Translations under genes and position numbers: made by a program | Assembly: GCA_001303705.1 (NCBI GenBank) | Contig: LJUI01000051.1 | Location: forward strand, 1-18,085 | DNA from: a candidate division TA06 bacterium SM23_40 | GTDB taxonomy: Bacteria > LJUI01 > SM1-40 | DNA length: 18,085 nt | Direction of reading: 5' to 3' | Shown here: in pieces, positions 14,579 to 18,085 of the stretch | Layout of the letters: each line of letters starts with the position of its first letter | Numbering within the stretch: the first letter of the stretch is position 1 | The notes under the pieces: generated by a model | Told to the model about the DNA's origin: nothing | Seen by the model: the letters and a program-made list of their open reading frames with translations, nothing else | Database searches by the model: none

Positions 14579-16063
14579 TTACGCCCGACGTCTCGTGGTT
14601 GTCCCTTCACGTTTTCCACCTCTATCTTCGCCTTTCATCTCTATCCCGGCCAGCCGCCGGGCCATCGCCACCTTCTCGTCGATCCCTGCGTTGGCCCAGA
14701 TGACGAGCTTCGCCCCATCAGGCGATCCACCTCCATGGTGGCACCCCGGTATGCCCGCACCAACAGTCAGCCACTCAACGAGGCGTGCTCCCCGAACGCG
14801 CGTCTCGGCATCCGATGCCGCCTTGAGATACTTCCGCACGAGCTCGCCGTATTCCTCGCTCTGGAAGTCCCTCCAGGACGGCATACAGCCGGTCTCACCG
14901 ATTCCGCCGCAAATGTCCTGCGCGATATTCCTCGTATCGCAGGGGAGCTTGGCGACCAGCACCTTGTTAACATTGGCGAGGAGCGGATCACAGATCCAGG
15001 AGCCGGAAGAGTGCTGTCGTCCCATGGCGGCCGCGGCGATTCCCAGGCCGAATGTCACCTCGTTGTTGATGCACATGTTGACGACCTTATCCCGGAACAC
15101 CTTATCGGCCAACCCATTAGCCCTCCCCACAAGCATCGCAGCCCCCACCATCACATCCCCCTGCCCGGCAACGCATGCGCCGATGGCGGATCTGTACGGC
15201 ATGATGAAGTTCATCACCGCGGGGAGTGTAAAGTCGCACTCCCCACACATGAAGACACGCTCCCGGGGAATGAAGACATCCTCGAAGAAGAGGTACCCCT
15301 GTGTGATGCCTCCTGCGTTGGAGGGGACATCAAACCCCTTCTCCAGATCTCTTAGATCGCTCGGATGTCTCGCCTCGACGATCGTGAGCCCCTCGGCATC
15401 TCGGGGGACGACAAACGAGATCGCATAATCAGCATCCTCAGCGCCGTATCGCGAGCCGGGAAGGACGAAGATCTCATTCGCCGCCGCGGCCCCGGCAATC
15501 ATAACCTTCGCGCCGCGCACTATGATCCCGTCATCGCGCCGTTCGACGACACGCAGATACATGTCGGGATCCGCCTGCTTCGAAGGCGGCAGCGTGCGGT
15601 CACCTTTCGGGTCAGTGAGAGCACCGCAGACTGCGATGTCCTCCGACTGCGCCCGGCGCAGCCAATCCATCAGTCGCGTGTGGTAGTCGGTGCCATGTTT
15701 CTCATCGATATCGTAGGTCACAGCCCACATCGAGTTGAGCCCCGTCCAGCCGACACAACGCCCACCCGTGCAGGTCCCCGTCAGGTTGAAGACGAATCTC
15801 TTCATGCGGGAGTTGGCAAACATGTCTTCCGGCTTGCGAAGTATCGAAAGATAACGAGAGATTCTCTCGCCGGTGAGATGAGACGTCGTCGTCATCATCT
15901 CTGCATATTCTCGATCGAGCGACGCCTCGTATATTCTCCCGTGGCCCTCAACAGTGCGCCTCGTGGCCGGGTGCGTTGTTACATCTTCGATCAGCTCCCC
16001 GAACTTGTAGACATTGGCACGGAGACCCCTGAGGCTCTCCTTATATTCCTCCTTCGTCTTCAT
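14579..16063 (-). CDS. AbfD-like flavoprotein (4-hydroxybutyryl-CoA dehydratase / 4-hydroxyphenylacetate 3-hydroxylase family)
   Basis: 494 residues, acyl-CoA dehydrogenase fold. Family features include MKTKEEYKESLRGLRANVY at the start, TDPKGDRTLPPSKQADPDMY, VVERRDDGIIVRGAKV, EDVFIPRERVFMCGE and CHHGGGSPDG. The true dehydratase binds FAD and a [4Fe-4S] cluster through Cys99, Cys103, His292 and Cys299 (Clostridium aminobutyricum numbering, aligned from memory). Here I see Cys98 (one residue shifted), Cys103 and Cys297, but Tyr290 where the His is expected. The segment of the catalytic Glu455 is Gly/Cys/His-rich. So the fold is clear but dehydratase activity is doubtful; a related CoA-ester or aromatic substrate is possible. 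The last about 18 residues, rich in Lys/Arg/Thr, exceed the family length and run into the repeat region. ATG at 16063 has GAGGAGG upstream. Monocistronic. Confidence 0.88.
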   Translation of the reverse strand: MKTKEEYKESLRGLRANVYKFGELIEDVTTHPATRRTVEGHGRIYEASLDREYAEMMTTTSHLTGERISRYLSILRKPEDMFANSRMKRFVFNLTGTCTGGRCVGWTGLNSMWAVTYDIDEKHGTDYHTRLMDWLRRAQSEDIAVCGALTDPKGDRTLPPSKQADPDMYLRVVERRDDGIIVRGAKVMIAGAAAANEIFVLPGSRYGAEDADYAISFVVPRDAEGLTIVEARHPSDLRDLEKGFDVPSNAGGITQGYLFFEDVFIPRERVFMCGECDFTLPAVMNFIMPYRSAIGACVAGQGDVMVGAAMLVGRANGLADKVFRDKVVNMCINNEVTFGLGIAAAAMGRQHSSGSWICDPLLANVNKVLVAKLPCDTRNIAQDICGGIGETGCMPSWRDFQSEEYGELVRKYLKAASDAETRVRGARLVEWLTVGAGIPGCHHGGGSPDGAKLVIWANAGIDEKVAMARRLAGIEMKGEDRGGKREGTTTRRRA

Positions 16064-16083
16064 CTCGGACCTCCTCCAGGGTT

Positions 16084-16101
16084 CCCGGCCTGCTGGCCGG
16101 G
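16084..16101. promoter_or_regulatory. Hairpin just upstream of the flavoprotein ribosome binding site
   Basis: A 7-bp perfect stem CCCGGCC/GGCCGGG with a 4-nt loop lies about 20 nt before the ATG at 16063. No T-run follows on the minus strand, so it is not a standard terminator. It would sit in the 5' leader next to the GGAGGAGG site. Confidence 0.4.
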
Positions 16102-16145
16102 ACGGATTCAGGGCGCCTCCTCCACGGCGACACGATCAGGCTCTC

Positions 16146-16174
16146 ATGCTACCACGGCCGGTACAGGGGGCCAA
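16146..16174 (-). promoter_or_regulatory. Weak candidate promoter for the flavoprotein gene
   Basis: On the minus strand, TTGGCC (16169-16174), a 17-nt spacer and TAGCAT (16146-16151). The hexamers match consensus only partly; it is proposed because the gene needs a start site after the preceding operon. Confidence 0.3.
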
Positions 16175-16278
16175 CCGATCAATGTGTGGGGGGAGGAGCG
16201 CACACATGCCCGCCGGAACGCAAATCGGGACGTCCTCCTCGACGCCCCTCCACTTCCTGTGCAGCGTATGGCCCGGTT

Positions 16279-16791
16279 CTATCCTCTGGCACCGCCGCCC
16301 GTCTCTCTCACAGAGACGATCGCCGATTTGTTGATGAGATAGACCTCATCGCCATGAGACAGACGTACGAACCTCTCGTCCAGATTCAGGAGGTCCTTCG
16401 TTCTCGATCCCTCCCTGGGAAGAAGACCGAATAATCGGCCCCCCACCCTGTAGCCACCGGCTACCTCGATCTCGACGTCGATCTTGCAGCTCAGACCATA
16501 CAGTTCGTCGACCTCTTCCTCGGCGGGTGCAGCGACGACGTGTATCCGACCGACGTTCAACAGTCGCGTACCCCCTTCCTCACGGAAGGCGAGAAATCCG
16601 CCCTCTTCCTTAAGGAGGTCGCTCATCCGCTCTCTTCCCGGACGCACCCGAGAACTCAAGTAGAGAAAGACCGACCCTTCACACCATTCCTTTCCGTCGA
16701 GAAACACCCGTACCATCACCTCCCTCTTACTAACGCGCAGGTCCGGCTCCGGGATGTCAACCCCGCCCTCGTGCTCGTCGTCACCGATCAT
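16279..16791 (-). CDS. Hypothetical protein of two similar halves, downstream of pilT
   Basis: 170 residues, soluble, no signal or membrane segment. Two segments follow the same pattern. One is at about 25-87 (VRVFLDGKEWCEGSVFLYL, ERMSDLL, GFLAF, LLNVGRIHVV) and one at about 105-162 (VEIEVAGGYRVGGRLFGLL, RTKDLLNLDERFVRL, VYLINKSAIVSV). Each runs from beta strands through a D-L-L turn to a final strand with asparagine then V/I. This suggests an internal duplication of a small beta domain. It is similar in style to small uncharacterised domains (DUF6812-like, a guess from memory). GGAGG stands six bases before ATG at 16791, and pilT ends 36 nt upstream, so cotranscription is likely. A role linked to twitching motility or surface sensing is inferred from context only. 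Confidence 0.75.
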   Translation of the reverse strand: MIGDDEHEGGVDIPEPDLRVSKREVMVRVFLDGKEWCEGSVFLYLSSRVRPGRERMSDLLKEEGGFLAFREEGGTRLLNVGRIHVVAAPAEEEVDELYGLSCKIDVEIEVAGGYRVGGRLFGLLPREGSRTKDLLNLDERFVRLSHGDEVYLINKSAIVSVRETGGGARG

Positions 16792-16827
16792 GCCGTACCT
16801 CCATCAGGCCCTGGCCCGACGGTCGCT

Positions 16828-17907
16828 TCATGTGCTGGCCACGGGTGCCGATCTTCCCAGCATCGTCTCGAAGGCTGCCTTGTTCCTCGCCACCCGGAAC
16901 GCCTCCTCCGGCGCGATCCTCCGTGCCTTGAGCAGATCCATGATCGCCTGATCCAGAAGCTGCATCCCCTCACCCTTCCCCGTCTGGATCGCCGACGGTA
17001 TCTGGTACGTCTTCCCTTCACGGATCAGATTCGCTACTGCCGGCGTCACCCACAGGATCTCCACCGCTACTGCCCGCCGTCCGTCGATGGTCTTGAGGAG
17101 GTGCTGCGCGATCACGCCCTTCAGTGACTCGCAGAGCATCGTCCTGATCTGCTCCTGCTGGTCGCTGGGAAATACGTTGATGATCCGGTCGACAGTCTTT
17201 GAGGCGCTGCTGGTGTGGAGAGTGGAGAAGACGAGGTGACCTGTCTCGGCTGCCGTGATCGCCAGCTCGATCGTCTCCAGATCGCGCATCTCGCCTACGA
17301 GGATGACGTCGGGATCCTCGCGGAGTGCGGCGCGGAGTGATGCGGCGAACGACCTAGTGTGCTTCCCGACCTCCCGCTGATTGACGAGGCACTGCTTGCT
17401 CTCGTGGACGAACTCGATGGGATCCTCGATCGTGATGATATGATCGGATCTAGTAGTATTGATATGGTCGATGAGCGCAGCGAGCGTGGTCGATTTACCG
17501 CTACCCGTCGCGCCGGTGAAGACGATGAGCCCCTGGGGAAACTGGGTACACTTGAGGAGCTGAGGAGGCAGGCCGAGCTCCTCGAGTGACTTGATCTCGT
17601 TCGGGATGAGCCTGAAGACCGCCGTCAATCCATAGCGCCCATAGAAGACATTGGTACGGAATCGCGAAGCGATCGACTGCACCTCGTACGCGAAATCAAG
17701 CTCGAGGGCCTGTTCGAACCGACGCTTCTGCCCCTCGCTCATGATCTCATAGAGCATCTCCTTGTTACCGTCGTGGGTCGTGGGCTCCATGTCGAGGGGC
17801 TTGAGGATCCCGTGGATCCTGAGGATAGGTGGGTTGGTGGGCGACAGATGGAGGTCAGAACCCTCCCGATCGCGCAGGACCTCGAGGAGAGCATCGATCT
17901 TCGCCAT
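16828..17907 (-). CDS. pilT: Type IV pilus retraction ATPase PilT
   Basis: 359 residues, the usual PilT length, cytoplasmic. The N-terminal PAS-like domain begins MAKIDALLEVLRDREGSDLH. The RecA-like motor has Walker A GATGSGKST (132-140), the Asp box around IITIEDPIEF (157-166), Walker B VILVGEMRDLETIE (201-214) and the His box TGHLVFSTLHT (222-232). The C-terminal PilT signature VANLIREGKTYQIPSAIQTG (291-310) corresponds to the AIRNLIRE motif required for retraction, which separates it from PilB. It powers pilus disassembly for twitching motility. ATG at 17907 has GGAGG five bases upstream and starts 24 nt after the preceding gene. No other pilus gene is in the window. Confidence 0.97.
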   Translation of the reverse strand: MAKIDALLEVLRDREGSDLHLSPTNPPILRIHGILKPLDMEPTTHDGNKEMLYEIMSEGQKRRFEQALELDFAYEVQSIASRFRTNVFYGRYGLTAVFRLIPNEIKSLEELGLPPQLLKCTQFPQGLIVFTGATGSGKSTTLAALIDHINTTRSDHIITIEDPIEFVHESKQCLVNQREVGKHTRSFAASLRAALREDPDVILVGEMRDLETIELAITAAETGHLVFSTLHTSSASKTVDRIINVFPSDQQEQIRTMLCESLKGVIAQHLLKTIDGRRAVAVEILWVTPAVANLIREGKTYQIPSAIQTGKGEGMQLLDQAIMDLLKARRIAPEEAFRVARNKAAFETMLGRSAPVAST

Positions 17908-17923
17908 CGTTACCTCCCGGCGT

Positions 17924-17947
17924 CAGCCTCCTCAATCGAGGAGACTG
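17924..17947 (-). other. Hairpin across the stop codon before pilT
   Basis: A 10-bp stem (17938-17947 with 17924-17933, one G-U pair) with a 4-nt loop covers the TGA of the upstream gene. No T-run follows, so it is more likely an mRNA element between cotranscribed genes than a terminator. Confidence 0.45.
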
Positions 17948-18085
17948 ACGTCGAAGTCGAACTCGTCCTGGTCGATAATGGTGTTCGGCGGGAGGCCGAT
18001 CGTGACCCGAAAGGTGTAGGCCCCGAGGGGCGCGGTGAGAGGGATCTGGTGGGTCCGATGCCCCTGGATGACCTGCCCGGGCTGA
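17932..18085 (-). CDS. C-terminus of an Ig-like-tailed protein (5' end outside window)
   Basis: The last 50 or so codons of a gene entering from the right, ending TGA at 17932. The visible peptide (QGHRTHQIPLTAPLGAYTFR, then about 15 residues, then DEFDFDVSLLD) matches the end of the 3701-5422 protease (HRSHQVPSAAPAGTYTYR ... IFDFEV) in spacing and key residues, so both carry the same C-terminal beta-sandwich domain. The full protein is probably exported, perhaps another protease, but its catalytic part is not visible. It ends 24 nt before pilT. Confidence 0.8.
   Translation of the reverse strand, partial: QPGQVIQGHRTHQIPLTAPLGAYTFRVTIGLPPNTIIDQDEFDFDVSLLD

Noticed and set aside
14400-14590. 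CRISPR-like array
   Set aside because: The repeats abut with no unique spacers, are degenerate, and no cas gene is present.
14187-15428. A 413-aa plus-strand frame with repeated TPYAS-like words
   Set aside because: The repeats are translated 42-bp tandem DNA and the rest is antisense to the flavoprotein.
15365-16342. A 325-aa plus-strand open frame
   Set aside because: Antisense to the flavoprotein; Arg-rich with no domains.

Overview
All credible genes in this 18-kb window lie on the minus strand, so transcription runs from high to low coordinates. The DNA is GC-rich. It encodes a type IV pilus retraction ATPase, an ECF sigma factor and several exported proteins with plain signal peptides. 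There is no tRNA, rRNA, CRISPR array or transposase. The mix (S8 proteases with Ig-like tails, secreted propeller-like and GATase-like proteins, a cohesin-domain protein, a TPR-CHAT protein, an AbfD-like flavoprotein) suggests a Gram-negative, possibly uncultivated anaerobic lineage. I cannot name a phylum from this sequence.

Layout from the right edge, in the direction of transcription. (1) 18085-16279: the C-terminus of an Ig-like-tailed protein, then pilT, then a 170-aa protein made of two similar halves; spacing suggests one operon. (2) 16063-14579: a 4-hydroxybutyryl-CoA dehydratase / 4-hydroxyphenylacetate hydroxylase family flavoprotein whose Fe-S ligand set looks incomplete. (3) 14580-14118: a spacer with a 42-bp tandem repeat, a sigma-70-type promoter and a possible attenuator. 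(4) 14117-8593: a compact four-gene operon of ECF sigma factor, soluble zinc-finger/beta-sandwich putative anti-sigma, TPR-CHAT caspase-like protease and membrane-anchored or secreted subtilisin-like protease. (5) 8372-6349: a promoter, a membrane-anchored cohesin-domain protein, a weakly supported segment, a 56-aa ORF and a textbook intrinsic terminator. (6) 6340-5566: about 700 bp of purine-rich degenerate sequence without a gene. (7) 5565-3701: a promoter and a secreted subtilisin-like protease with a C-terminal Ig-like domain. (8) 3638-1: two tandem paralogous secreted-protein genes, the second cut by the window edge. Each has a consensus promoter and an unusually long leader.

The two most interesting systems are as follows. 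First, the sigma / anti-sigma / CHAT / S8 operon looks like a protease-coupled transcriptional switch. It resembles in logic the TPR-CHAT and sigma-factor module of type III-E CRISPR loci, but no CRISPR is present here. Second, the duplicated long leaders keep several RNA hairpins. One stem has a full compensatory base-pair change between the copies, which suggests a structured cis-regulatory RNA.

All family calls come from reading motifs by eye, with no database search.
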